This document shows positions 35,641 through 44,458 of a stretch of 64,000 nt of DNA, in pieces. How positions within the stretch are numbered: the stretch's first letter is position 1; each line of letters opens with the position of its first letter. The stretch is from JAUVRX01 sp049664225 (GTDB lineage: Bacteria; Acidobacteriota; Thermoanaerobaculia; Multivoradales; JAHEKO01): assembly GCA_049664225.1 (NCBI GenBank), contig JBATEX010000075.1:12438-76437 (forward strand), given 5' to 3'. Below the pieces are notes generated by a model. It worked only from the letters and a program-made list of their open reading frames with translations, was not told where the DNA came from and ran no database searches. Made by a program: the position numbers and the translations under genes.

Positions 35641-36054
35641 GCGATTCCTTTCCTCTCGTCCCACGGCGCACTCGAGCTCGAGAGGGAGCAGAAGATTCTC
35701 GATCACCGTCAAGGTCGGCAGCAGATTGAAGAATTGGAGAATGAAACCGATATGTCGGCGGCGGAGGATCGTCCGCTGCCGCTCGTCGAGCGCGGTGAGA
35801 TCGGTTGCCGCGATGACGACGCGACCGGCATCGGGCTGGTCGATCCCCGCCAGGAGGTTGAGCAAAGTCGATTTGCCGGATCCGCTCTTACCCAGAAGCA
35901 CGACCAGCTCGCCCCGCTCGACGCGAAGATCGATCCCGTCGAGGTCCACGTGCCGTCGATCGCCTTCGCGGTAGCTCTTGGTGATCCCGACCAGCTCGAT
36001 CGATGGAGACGTCGAAGTCTGGTCGCCGGCTGGCTCAGGTTGCTTTTCGTCCAT
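35608..36054 (-). CDS. truncated LolD/MacB-type ABC transporter ATPase
   Basis: Starts MDEKQPEPAG and carries LLGKSGSGKSTLLNLLAG (Walker A) and IGFILQFFNLLPTLTVIENL (Q-loop), the hallmarks of the lipoprotein-export or macrolide type ATPases. Homology stops at about 35648 after EERNRR; the signature LSGGQ, Walker B and H-loop are absent because IS91-derived sequence follows. The remaining frame ends at 35608. Permease partners are not in the window, so this is a dead fragment. Confidence 0.78.
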   Translation of the reverse strand: MDEKQPEPAGDQTSTSPSIELVGITKSYREGDRRHVDLDGIDLRVERGELVVLLGKSGSGKSTLLNLLAGIDQPDAGRVVIAATDLTALDERQRTILRRRHIGFILQFFNLLPTLTVIENLLLPLELECAVGREERNRRSYECSSRRS

Positions 36055-36266
36055 GTGCTGGACGCTCCCGGATGAAGGTCCGCTCGGTCGATTGACGAAC
36101 TCGCCGGGCGGTTCACACGAGAATACACGGAGCCCGAGGGGGGGACTCTATAGTAACGACCGGGGCGTCCAGGCCCCACTGGTGACATGCTCAATCGCCG
36201 ACGCCTGCGGCCGCGCTCGGACGTCGGCTATAGTCACTGTGCTTGACCGTTGCCGGTCGCAAACGT

Positions 36267-37928
36267 ATGAAGCTATTCCGCCGCAGGCTCTCCGAGCTCA
36301 ACCCCTCGCCAGCGAACCGTCGCTGGCTCTTCATCCCCTACGATCAGTTGAGCGATGAGATCGGACCGCTCGGCAGCGAATCCCCGGAGTCGCTCGGAAT
36401 CGTCCTCGTCGAGAGCTCCTGGAAGGCGGCGCACCGCCCCTACCATCGGCAAAAGCTGGCGCTGGTTCTGGCCAATCTTCGGCACTTCGCCCTCGAGCAG
36501 GCCGAGCGCGGTGTGGCGGTGCGCCATGTCGTGACCAACGCGCCGTACCGCGAAGCGCTGCAACCGATCGCCGCCGACCTTGGGACCCTCCGGGTCATGG
36601 AGCCGGCCGAGCGGGAGCTGCGTGAGGACCTCGCTCCGCTCGTCTCGAACGGCGCCATCGAGGTCGCGCCGCACGAGGGGTGGCTCACGAGTCCGGATCA
36701 GTTTCTTCGCAGCGCCCGGAAGGGGCCGCCGTGGCGGATGGATTCCTTCTATCGCCTGGTGCGGCGCGAGAGCGGCATACTCATGGAGAAGGGCAAGCCA
36801 ACCGGCGGCAAGTTCAGCTTCGACGCCGAGAACAGAAGGCCGTGGAAGGGGGAGCCGGCGGCGCCCGAGCCACCGTGTTTCGAGACCGACGAGATCACCC
36901 GCGAAGTCGGCGACCTGATCGAGCGGCGCTTCGCCCGCCACCCCGGCCGCCTCGACCTCGAGATGCTGCCGGCGAGTCGCGACGACGCCGAGCGGCTCTG
37001 GTCGTGGGCGCTCGACAACTGTCTCGAGAACTTCGGGCCGTACGAAGATGCGATGTCGACGCGATCGAGGAACCTCTTCCACACCCGCATGTCGGCTCTC
37101 GTCAACCTGCACCGCTTGCTGCCGAGGACGCTGGTCACGGACGTCGTCGACCTTGACGCGCCGCTCGCGAGCCGCGAGGGCTTCATCCGCCAGGTTCTCG
37201 GCTGGCGTGAGTTCATGCGCCACGTGCATCGGGAGACCGACGGCTTTAGGAGGCTCCCGGCGGGCGAACCGCCGACCAGAGCCGGATCCGGGGACGGTGG
37301 CTGGGAGACGTGGTCGGGGCAAGCCTGGCGGTCGTCGGAGGTTTTCCTCGAGTTTCTCGGTGGCGCTGAGCCGTCGGCGCTCGAGACCGACTGGCCCCTG
37401 CCACCGGCCTTCTGGGGCGCGCGGTCGGGTCTCGCCTGTCTCGACCAGGTCGTTACCGAGGTCTGGGACGACGCCTACACACATCACATTCCGCGACTGA
37501 TGGTTCTCGCCAACATCGGAACGCTCCTGGGGGTCAGTCCGCGGCAGCTGACCGACTGGTTCTGGGTCGCCTTTGCCGACGCTTACGACTGGGTCGTCGA
37601 GCCCAACGTCTTAGGGATGGGGACGTACGCGGTGGGTGGGCTCTTCACCACCAAGCCCTATGTCTCGGGCGCCAACTACATCAACCGGATGAGCGACTAC
37701 TGCGACAGTTGCCGCTTCAATCCGAAGGTCGATTGCCCGATCAACCGTATCTACTGGTCGTTTCTCGAGCGCAACCGCAGCCATTTCGAGGGCAACCCGA
37801 GAATGGGCCTCGTCATGCGCAACCTCGAGCGGCGGCCAGAGAAGCAGAAGAACAAAGACCGGATTGTCTTCGAATCGATGCGGCGGAGGCTCGCAGGCAG
37901 AAAAGAGCTGCGTCCGCCGTCGAGTTGA
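36267..37928 (+). CDS. FeS-type bacterial cryptochrome/photolyase (FeS-BCP, PhrB-like)
   Basis: 553 residues from the ATG at 36267. LFIPYDQLSDEIGPL begins the Rossmann antenna domain; WREFMRHVH and MVLANIGTLLG, WFWVAFADAYDWVVEPNVLG make the FAD-binding helical domain. Near the C-terminus NRMSDYCDSCRFNPKVDCP gives three of the four cysteine ligands of the 4Fe-4S cluster that marks this subfamily, which repairs (6-4) photoproducts or senses light. Antenna lumazine and FAD are expected cofactors. A TTG start at 36243 is possible. It stands alone between mobile-element debris. Confidence 0.9.
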   Translation: MKLFRRRLSELNPSPANRRWLFIPYDQLSDEIGPLGSESPESLGIVLVESSWKAAHRPYHRQKLALVLANLRHFALEQAERGVAVRHVVTNAPYREALQPIAADLGTLRVMEPAERELREDLAPLVSNGAIEVAPHEGWLTSPDQFLRSARKGPPWRMDSFYRLVRRESGILMEKGKPTGGKFSFDAENRRPWKGEPAAPEPPCFETDEITREVGDLIERRFARHPGRLDLEMLPASRDDAERLWSWALDNCLENFGPYEDAMSTRSRNLFHTRMSALVNLHRLLPRTLVTDVVDLDAPLASREGFIRQVLGWREFMRHVHRETDGFRRLPAGEPPTRAGSGDGGWETWSGQAWRSSEVFLEFLGGAEPSALETDWPLPPAFWGARSGLACLDQVVTEVWDDAYTHHIPRLMVLANIGTLLGVSPRQLTDWFWVAFADAYDWVVEPNVLGMGTYAVGGLFTTKPYVSGANYINRMSDYCDSCRFNPKVDCPINRIYWSFLERNRSHFEGNPRMGLVMRNLERRPEKQKNKDRIVFESMRRRLAGRKELRPPSS

Positions 37929-38193
37929 ACAGCGGGACTTCGAGAGGAGGTTCGTTAGGCGCCTTGCCAATGTTCTGCAGGTCTATTCGGCCTTGAGGGT
38001 CTGCGAGCGTCGAAGCGGATTAGAGTTCCGGCCATCGCCGACCCATTTTCCTCGAAGAAGGAACCGACAGGATTGACGATCAAGAGATCAAGAAAAAGTT
38101 CTGCGGGCCAGCAACCGGTCTGGCCCTGGACCATCACGTCATCGCCCTGTCCGACCAACCGCCCTGGCTTGAGCGAGCACACCGCCAGCGCTG
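37929..38193. other. intergenic debris
   Basis: No gene recognised. An open frame on the minus strand (37955-38206) lacks any detectable similarity or ribosome binding site and is probably chance. Confidence 0.35.
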
Positions 38194-38406
38194 GAGCCCT
38201 GGGCATACTGGAACAAGGTCAAACTCGATTATTCGCGTCGGGGCAAACCCGGCGACAATGCCCACATCGAGGCCTTCAACAGCCTGGTTCGGCGAGAGTG
38301 CCTTTCGCAACATTGGTTTACGACTCTCGAGGAGGCGCGTGGCATCCTCGAGACCTGGAAGGAGGAGTACAACAATGACCGGCCCCATGGGAGTCATCAC
38401 TGTTGA
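38194..38406 (+). pseudogene. IS3-family transposase C-terminal fragment
   Basis: In frame from about 38194 to a TGA at 38404-38406: PWAYWNKVKLDYSRRGKPGD, NAHIEAFNSLVRRECLSQHW and LETWKEEYNNDRPH are the last segment of the integrase core of IS3-type OrfB, including the catalytic glutamate of HIEAFN. The upstream part of the core is missing and no terminal repeat is evident. Confidence 0.8.
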
Positions 38407-38470
38407 GGACCGAAACCAGCCCGAAACTCGCACATCGGGTGGATCAGAAGAGGGGTGAGCTGCCTAGACC

Positions 38471-38515
38471 GAGAAGCTCTCACAGAGCTTGGTCCAGCGT
38501 CGGGGGCAGCCGCAC
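38471..38515. repeat. 45-bp dispersed repeat, copy 1
   Basis: Matches 41362-41406 at 41 of 45 positions by direct reading (core CTTGGTCCAGCGTCGGG), same orientation. Both read on the minus strand as the C-terminal codons RL-PTLDQ-L followed by TGA, so they may be the last codons of a decayed, repeated gene. Confidence 0.6.
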
Positions 38516-38613
38516 TATGGACACCACAGACACGGTGACCGGTATTGACCTGGGGGCCATACCTGCGGTTTGATCGACCAGATCGAGCGTACTGAGTTGA
38601 AGGGGGTCCCGCG

Positions 38614-39255
38614 CTGAATCGAGGCGTTCTTCTTGCTTTGGTCGGAGTGACTTGCGTGTGGCTCTATTCGCTGACGACGGGGTGTGGAGGAGGGGGGTCT
38701 CCAACGGAATCCGGAACTCCCGCTCAGTGTGGGCCGTACCCGGATCAGCACCAGTCACCGAGGGTGTTGCCGTATCCGGTTGGGGGACAGCTACGCAGTC
38801 GTGCAGGGAAACTGCAACGCACCTGGCCATGCGCCCGGAAGTTCAAACCAATACGCCTATGACTTCGGTATGCGGAGTGGTTCCGCCGTTGTCGCGGCAG
38901 GCGGCGGAGTGGTTTACGCGCTCGAAGAGGGGGAGTCGAACGACAAAGCGGTCAAAGGTTCGTGGAGCGCCGGCAATTACGTCACGATTCAACACCCGAA
39001 TGGCTTCTATTCGGGCTATGCACATCTCGACCAGTGGGGTGTGCTTGTGGAAGTTGGAGACTTCGTCACCCAGGGCCAGTTGATTGCCAGATCAGGCAAC
39101 TCGGGCACCTACAATCCCCATCTTCACTTTCAAGTCGGTGCACCATCAGTCAAGTCGGTGCACCATCAGTCTCGATAGCGGTGACCTGCCGAAATACCAG
39201 GCCCCACCCCAACGGCCTGGTTACGGGCGAGGTCTACACTGGCGACGGCTATTGA
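38614..39255 (+). pseudogene. M23 (LytM-type) lipoprotein peptidase with two frameshifts
   Basis: From a CTG or TTG near 38614-38638 the frame gives a lipoprotein signal (YSLTTGCGGGG) and ends LPYPVG; an extra G in GGGGG at about 38783 then shifts it to DSYAVVQGNCNAPGHA. The peptidase core YAYDFGMRSGSAVVAAGGG ... GYAHLDQW ... NPHLHFQVG keeps the HxxxD-like and HLH zinc residues. A 20-base tandem duplication at 39131-39170 shifts it again; reading past it, the gene would end at 39255 with VYTGDGY. As assembled it is not translatable as one chain; homopolymer and repeat indels could be sequencing error. Confidence 0.7.
39131..39170. repeat. 20-bp tandem duplication in the M23 gene
   Basis: Two exact copies of a 20-base unit (CAAGTCGGTGCACCATCAGT). 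Removing one copy restores the reading frame to the stop at 39253-39255. Confidence 0.9.
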
Positions 39256-39431
39256 CAAACGCGGTCCGTCGAATCCCACCCCCTCCGCGATCTCCACCCG
39301 CCCACCCGGCAGTGAAGCAGTGAGCAGTGGGGCAGTTCCCATCCTCCCAAGAGGAGCGGATTCGGAACCAGTGAGGCGACGGCATGCCCAGAGCCTGCCA
39401 GATAACGCCGTTCGCTGTCGATTTAGGGGCT

Positions 39432-41309
39432 TCAGTACTGCAACTCGCTTATCGCCCGCCATGCCTCGTCGATGGCGACGTGGGTCATGGCGAAGGCGCC
39501 GGCGTCGGAGTTGGCGAAGGTGATGTTCCCGAACGGCTTCCGCGCGATCTCGTGCGGCGCCTCCCCTGGAGGCCACTCGGGATCCCACAGGTCGAGGTAG
39601 TCGTAGGAGTAACCGTGCGGCCAGCGATTGACGGTGATGGCGAGGATATCGTCGGCCGCGCTGAAGCCCGCCGGGCCCAACATGCCGTCCAGCACGGTCC
39701 GGACTTCTCTCTCGAAGTCCTCGAAATCCATGGTCAGCATGCGCATCCGCGAGGATCGATGTTGACGGCGGATGTCCACGCCTCTCTTGGCCGGTGCGAC
39801 CGAACCCCAGAACTGCATCACCGCTGCGCCGGGATCTTCCCAGTCGTGTCGGTACTCGCCGACTTCAATGCCCTTGACGAGCCAGGTCGCGCCATGGAGG
39901 CGCCCCGGGCAGTAGGCGCCCGAGATGCCGAGTTTGTCGGCGGCCTTGGTGTCACGGATCAGCACATTGGTCAGCAGGAGCGGCCGCCTGACCTGATAGG
40001 CGAGGGCCTCACGCTGTGCTGCCGGAAGCTGGGGGCACAGGTAAGGGATCATCGAGTGGTAGCAGGCCAGCACACAGCTGCGCCCTTTCACGTTCGCCGT
40101 CTTTCCATCGCGAACGAAGCTCACACGGACGGCGCCGTCATTCTCTTCGACATTGGTGACGGTCGAATTGAGCCGCAATCGGATCGGGGATTCGGAGCGA
40201 TCGAGCTGTGAATAGTCGAAAGACGCGGTCACGATGTCGTCCATGCCCTGGCCATCGGCAACCGCTGGGATGAGTGCACGAACCAGCAATCTGGCAAGGG
40301 AGGCGGTCCCGTCGGGAAAGTGGACCACCTCGCCGCCTATGCTGCCCGACGAGTCGGGCTCGCCGCCGAGCAGATGTGCCATCGGGAGTCCGGCGCCCTC
40401 GCACTCGGCGACCGACAGGCTGTCCGCACCAACGCCCCAATAGCCGTGAGTGGCGTTGAAGAAGATCTCGGCCGCTTCCTCGGTGAGGCCGCCATACTGG
40501 CGGCTGAAGTCGATGTAGCTGATCTGCCGGAGGAACTGCCGGCGCTCTTCCGGACTGCGGCCCTCGAGCACGTCAGTTCTGGCGGAGTAGAACCGCTTCA
40601 GGGAGTCGCGTGACTCCTTGCTGAGCGGCACGGCGTCGAGCTTGCCGAGGATGCTCGCGAAGTCTCCCCAACGTGGAATGAACCCCGGAATTAGTACGTC
40701 GCTCCCATAGGTCTCGGCATCGAAATAGATGGCCGGGCCGAGCTTGCCGTCGGTGCCGTAGTTGAAGTCGTTGTGCTCCAAGAGGCGATCGATATCGACG
40801 CCCAACGCGGTCAGGAGGGCATTGGCCTGCTCACCGAACGCCGAGTATTCGAGATTGAAGTCACCGCCCCAAACCAGGCGCATCGGCCCACCCTGGTGGA
40901 ACTCATTGCGCGTGGCGTGACCGCCGAACTCGTCGTGGTTCTCCAGGATGAGGATGCGGGAGTCCCCCCCGAACCGCTGGCGGTAGAAGTAGGCGGCGGC
41001 GAGGCCGCTGAGACCCCCGCCGACGACCACCAGGTCGTATTCCTCTCCGAGGTCCTCGCCGGTGTCGAAGTCCTTGTGTTTGAGAGCCAGGCCATGCGCC
41101 ACCTCGAACGAGCCGGGGTGTGAACCGCGCAGGCCGGTGAGCGTGGGTGGGTAGTAGCGTGCCGCCGTTTCGGCGTCTGCGGGTGAAGGTTGCCCTCCAG
41201 CCGCTGCTGAAGGGAGGCCGAGACTCAGTGCCGCAAGCCCTGTGCCGTGAATGAAGTCTCGGCGGGTGATGTCGCGGCTCATACCCAACTGGCGATCGGA
41301 CTTGCTCAT
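39432..41309 (-). CDS. TAT-exported FAD-dependent oxidoreductase, spermidine dehydrogenase-like
   Basis: 625 residues. ITRRDFIHGTGLAALSLG is a twin-arginine signal. DLVVVGGGLSGLAAAYFYRQ is the FAD-binding dinucleotide fold, ILENHDEFGGHATRNEF its ADP-binding continuation, and the later SCVLACYHSMIPYLCPQLP and GATWLVKGIEVGEYRHDWED segments match periplasmic spermidine dehydrogenases. The C-terminal ITFANSDAGAFAMTHVAIDE closes the FAD site. It probably oxidises a polyamine or related amine in the periplasm and passes electrons to a cytochrome. It stands alone between repeats of a 45-bp sequence. Confidence 0.82.
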   Translation of the reverse strand: MSKSDRQLGMSRDITRRDFIHGTGLAALSLGLPSAAAGGQPSPADAETAARYYPPTLTGLRGSHPGSFEVAHGLALKHKDFDTGEDLGEEYDLVVVGGGLSGLAAAYFYRQRFGGDSRILILENHDEFGGHATRNEFHQGGPMRLVWGGDFNLEYSAFGEQANALLTALGVDIDRLLEHNDFNYGTDGKLGPAIYFDAETYGSDVLIPGFIPRWGDFASILGKLDAVPLSKESRDSLKRFYSARTDVLEGRSPEERRQFLRQISYIDFSRQYGGLTEEAAEIFFNATHGYWGVGADSLSVAECEGAGLPMAHLLGGEPDSSGSIGGEVVHFPDGTASLARLLVRALIPAVADGQGMDDIVTASFDYSQLDRSESPIRLRLNSTVTNVEENDGAVRVSFVRDGKTANVKGRSCVLACYHSMIPYLCPQLPAAQREALAYQVRRPLLLTNVLIRDTKAADKLGISGAYCPGRLHGATWLVKGIEVGEYRHDWEDPGAAVMQFWGSVAPAKRGVDIRRQHRSSRMRMLTMDFEDFEREVRTVLDGMLGPAGFSAADDILAITVNRWPHGYSYDYLDLWDPEWPPGEAPHEIARKPFGNITFANSDAGAFAMTHVAIDEAWRAISELQY

Positions 41310-41361
41310 GGGCGCCTATTGAAGCTCTGGCGTTGGCGTGATTCTAACCTGATAGCGGATC

Positions 41362-41406
41362 GAGAATCTCTCACAGACCTTGGTCCAGCGTCGGGAGCAG
41401 GCGCAC
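41362..41406. repeat. 45-bp dispersed repeat, copy 2
   Basis: Second copy of the repeat at 38471-38515, in direct orientation, just upstream of the flavoprotein gene. The pair brackets the M23 pseudogene and the flavoprotein gene. Confidence 0.6.
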
Positions 41407-41508
41407 CAGCTTGGCTGGTACGAAGTGGCGGGCGATTCGCAGGCATAGGGGTGCCGCAAAACAGACGGCTGGGGGCTGAATGGGAGCGCGCTTTTCAGGG
41501 CGGCGACC

Positions 41509-41787
41509 TCAATGCACATCGACCCCACGCCAGAAGGCAACGTGGTCCTTGATCTCAGCGGCCGGTTCCTTGGGATCCGGGTAGTACCATGCGGCATCCC
41601 GATTCTCTTCGCTACCGACCGAGATGCAGTAGTAGTGGGCGGTGCCTTTCCATGGGCAGACGGTCGTCGTCTGGCTGGATTTGAGGTATTCCCTATCGAC
41701 GGAGTCGGGCGGAAAGTAGTGATTGCCCTCCACAACAACCGTGTTCTCGCTCTCGGCGATGATCTCACTCTTCCAAATGGCTCTCAT
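41509..41787 (-). CDS. DUF427 family protein
   Basis: 92 residues from the second Met (MRAIWKSEIIAES). VVVEGNHYFPPDSVDREYL, TVCPWKGTAHYYCI and AAWYYPDPKEPAAEIKDHVA are the defining segments of DUF427, a small beta-rich family of unknown biochemical role. VAFWRGVDVH forms the C-terminus. Soluble; single gene. Start at 41802 would add five residues and is less like the family. Confidence 0.9.
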   Translation of the reverse strand: MRAIWKSEIIAESENTVVVEGNHYFPPDSVDREYLKSSQTTTVCPWKGTAHYYCISVGSEENRDAAWYYPDPKEPAAEIKDHVAFWRGVDVH

Positions 41788-41802
41788 TTCGTGGCCTCTC
41801 AT

Positions 41803-42501
41803 GGCTAGCGACCCTGAGTAAAGCCGCGCCCTCGTTTACCCGCGCCCGATGCAATGTCATCGTTGTCTGCTTGACACCCTCCGACGAACCGGTGGCGGCA
41901 CCCGGAGACTTGAAGATTCGAAGGGCTGATCATGTCTTCCCAGGCACCAGTGTACTGCTTTCCTGAGAACTGATTCGCCTAGGTCGAGCCGAAGATCAGC
42001 TGGAGGAAGAGAGGTCTCAGGGCCTTCCGCGGCAAGTAAGGCTCGACGAGAACAGCTACTGACGAGGGATCGCGGGGTGCGGAGTCGTGTGCGCGCACCA
42101 GAACGCGTCCGCAACGCGAGTTGTCGGTTGAGCGCCCGATTCTCGGCGATGAGGTGCGCTCGGTCGCGATGAATGTAGTCGAGGACTACCCCGGATGAGT
42201 CTCGGCAGGGCCGCTCAGCTCCTCGGTCGCAGGGGAAGTCGAGGATTCCGGCCGACGTCCGCTCCAATCGAAGTGGAAGGAGCCAGGTCCTGTAGAATCA
42301 AAGCGGAGCGAGCTTTCGGGAGCGACAGGTGGGCGGTGGTAGTAGCTGCTGAGCGCTAGGCGGAAGCTTCTCGTTGGGCACCTCCGCAGCACGCCTGAAG
42401 TGGAAGAAGGCCCTTTCTCACTTCGACCGTCAGTCTCCCGGCTGCTAGTCCAGGATGCAGCCTAAGACATCATCGATCGAACTGCGGAGAGGTCGAGAGC
42501 C
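41803..42501. other. 700-bp gap, no gene supported
   Basis: Two short minus-strand frames (41857-42267, 42186-42392) overlap here. One contains LIAENRALNRQLAL, which recalls the N-terminal helix of integrase-core transposases, but no further homology follows in any frame. I see no terminal repeats. Confidence 0.4.
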
Positions 42502-44013
42502 ATGAATCGAATTCTGGTGTTCCTGATAGCCTCCTCTATCCTACTTCCCGCCTCTGGTGCAGCCGAAGCCCAGCCGGTCAGCGAGGCTACCGAGTCTTGC
42601 CTGATGTGCCACGAGATCCTCCATCCCGGGATCGTGAGCGGCTGGAGGGCGAGCCGACATTCGAGGATCACCCCGGGTGAGGCCCGAAAGGTCGAGGGAC
42701 TTGCCCTCAAAGTATCCAGCGAGCAGGTCCCGGCGGAACTGGAGGCTGTGGTCGTTGGCTGTGCCGAGTGCCATCTTTTGCGGCCCGAAGCTCATGCCGA
42801 TACCTTCGACCACAACGAGTATCAGGTGCACATCGTGGTCAGCCCAGCGGACTGCGCGGTATGTCATACCGTCGAGGCTTCGCAGTACTCCCGGAACATC
42901 ATGGCTCACGCGCACGGGAATCTGCAGGAGAACGCGCTCTACCAGGACCTGAGCCGTCAAATCATCGGAGAGGTCACGTGGACAGGCGGCAGCCTGCATT
43001 TTCGAGACGCCGACCCAGAGATCAAAGCCCAGGGCTGCCTGTACTGTCACGGCACCCGCCTGCAGGTCACCGGGGTCGAAACACGGGAGACCGATCTCGG
43101 GGAGATGAGCTTCCCGATCTTGGACGGATGGCCAAACCAGGGAGTCGGCCGGATCAACCTCGACGGCAGTCTCGGTTCGTGCTCGGCTTGCCACGCTCGA
43201 CACACCTTTTCGATCGAGACTGCTCGAAAGCCCTACACCTGCAAGGAGTGTCACGTCGGTCCCGACGTTCCGGTCTACAAGGTGTACTCGGCGAGCAAGC
43301 ACGGGAACATCTTCCACTCCAAGGAAAAAGATTGGGACTTCAACGCGGTCCCCTGGAAGGTCGGCGAGGACTTTCGCGCACCCACCTGCGCCACTTGCCA
43401 CGTCAGCCTGCTCGTGGGCACGGACGGGGAGATGGTGGTCGAGCGCTCGCATCAGATGAACAACCGGATCGCATCGAGGATCTTCGGGCTCATCTACTCG
43501 CACGCTCATCCGAAAGACCCGGACACCACGGGCATTCGAAACAAGGACGGGCTCCCGTTGCCGACTGCGTTCGACGGCACGCCGGCCTCCGGTTTCCTGA
43601 TCGATGCTGGAGAGCAGTCGAAACGGCGAAAGGAAATGCAGGCGGTCTGCCTGTCCTGCCATGGTACCTCCTGGGTACGCGGGCACTTCGCCCGCTACGA
43701 CAAGTCCCACGAGTCCACCAACGCCGCCACTCTGGAGGGGAGCCGGCTGTTGCAGGAGATTTGGAGCCGAGGGTACGCCCAGGGGCCGGAGGCGGGGGGC
43801 AGCCCCTTCGACGAGGCGATCGAGAGGAGATGGGCCGATATCTGGCTGCTCTACGCCAACTCGATCCGTTTCGCCTCGGCGATGGCGGGAGGTGGTGACT
43901 ACGCCGTGTTCGCGGACGGCTACTACAGCCATTCGAAGCGGCTCTCCGAGCTTCAGGAATGGCTTGTCGAACAGGACGCCAAGGGCGGAGCCCCGGAGCA
44001 ACAAGGGGAATGA
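42502..44013 (+). CDS. octahaem cytochrome c of the hydroxylamine oxidoreductase (HAO) family
   Basis: 503 residues with signal peptide (GAAEAQ). Eight CxxCH motifs are seen with cysteines at about residues 33, 87, 118, 179, 227, 247, 296 and 383. The start CLMCHEILHPGIVSGWRASR and the WVRGHFARYDKSHESTN segment after the last motif are characteristic of HAO-type proteins. Members oxidise hydroxylamine or, in the non-crosslinked group, reduce nitrite or hydroxylamine; the crosslinking tyrosine cannot be judged by eye, so direction is open. It is periplasmic. The gene downstream begins one base after its stop, and no quinol-oxidising partner (NrfH, c554) is nearby. Confidence 0.85.
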   Translation: MNRILVFLIASSILLPASGAAEAQPVSEATESCLMCHEILHPGIVSGWRASRHSRITPGEARKVEGLALKVSSEQVPAELEAVVVGCAECHLLRPEAHADTFDHNEYQVHIVVSPADCAVCHTVEASQYSRNIMAHAHGNLQENALYQDLSRQIIGEVTWTGGSLHFRDADPEIKAQGCLYCHGTRLQVTGVETRETDLGEMSFPILDGWPNQGVGRINLDGSLGSCSACHARHTFSIETARKPYTCKECHVGPDVPVYKVYSASKHGNIFHSKEKDWDFNAVPWKVGEDFRAPTCATCHVSLLVGTDGEMVVERSHQMNNRIASRIFGLIYSHAHPKDPDTTGIRNKDGLPLPTAFDGTPASGFLIDAGEQSKRRKEMQAVCLSCHGTSWVRGHFARYDKSHESTNAATLEGSRLLQEIWSRGYAQGPEAGGSPFDEAIERRWADIWLLYANSIRFASAMAGGGDYAVFADGYYSHSKRLSELQEWLVEQDAKGGAPEQQGE

Positions 44014-44014
44014 G

Positions 44015-44386
44015 ATGACTGCGAGCGGATCCTTCGAAGTGCAGCTGACACCGAAGGATGATGCCGAGGTGCCGGCGGGCCGGATGCTGATCGACAAGAC
44101 CTACCGGGGGGACATGGTCGGTTCTGGAACGGGTCAGATGATTGGCAAAAGAACCGAGGATGGAAGGGCGGTCTACTTCGCGATCGAGGAGTTCTCCGGT
44201 TCAGTGAAGGGTCGTCGTGGTGGCTTCACCCTTCTCCACAGGGGCTACATGAAACAAGAGTCTCAGTCCCTGGAGGTCACCGTTCTCGAGGGGTCGGGCA
44301 GTGGAGAGCTCGAGGATGTCTCCGGTACCATGCTCATCATCCAGGGCGAGAGCGGACACCGATACGAGTTGGAGTTCGAGCTGTAG
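44015..44386 (+). CDS. DUF3224 family protein
   Basis: 123 residues starting one base past the stop of the octahaem gene, so the two are translationally linked. SFEVQLTPKDD, GRMLIDKTYRGDMVGSGTGQM and GFTLLHRGYMKQESQSL fit DUF3224 (allene-oxide-cyclase-like small beta barrels). No signal peptide, hence cytosolic. Its position in an operon with a periplasmic cytochrome is unusual and unexplained. Confidence 0.85.
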   Translation: MTASGSFEVQLTPKDDAEVPAGRMLIDKTYRGDMVGSGTGQMIGKRTEDGRAVYFAIEEFSGSVKGRRGGFTLLHRGYMKQESQSLEVTVLEGSGSGELEDVSGTMLIIQGESGHRYELEFEL

Positions 44387-44458
44387 AGGCATGGCGGGCT
44401 CCTGCGTTCTCTGCCAGTTTCGAGAGACCGACCGGCAGCAGCTGAGGTCGCGCTTCTG

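Noticed and set aside
36273..37487. 404-codon minus-strand frame opposite the FeS-type photolyase
   Set aside because: No recognisable domain, and the plus strand has FAD and FeS motifs.
37952..37966. GTTAGGC core possibly marking another attC
   Set aside because: No opposing RYYYAAC core or palindrome at the right distance.
38480..38830. 116-codon minus-strand frame ending RLPPTLDQAL
   Set aside because: Opposes the M23 gene and has no homology except the short repeated C-terminus.
42541..44097. 518-codon minus-strand frame opposite the octahaem gene
   Set aside because: The plus strand has eight CxxCH motifs and a signal peptide; the minus frame is a codon-bias shadow.
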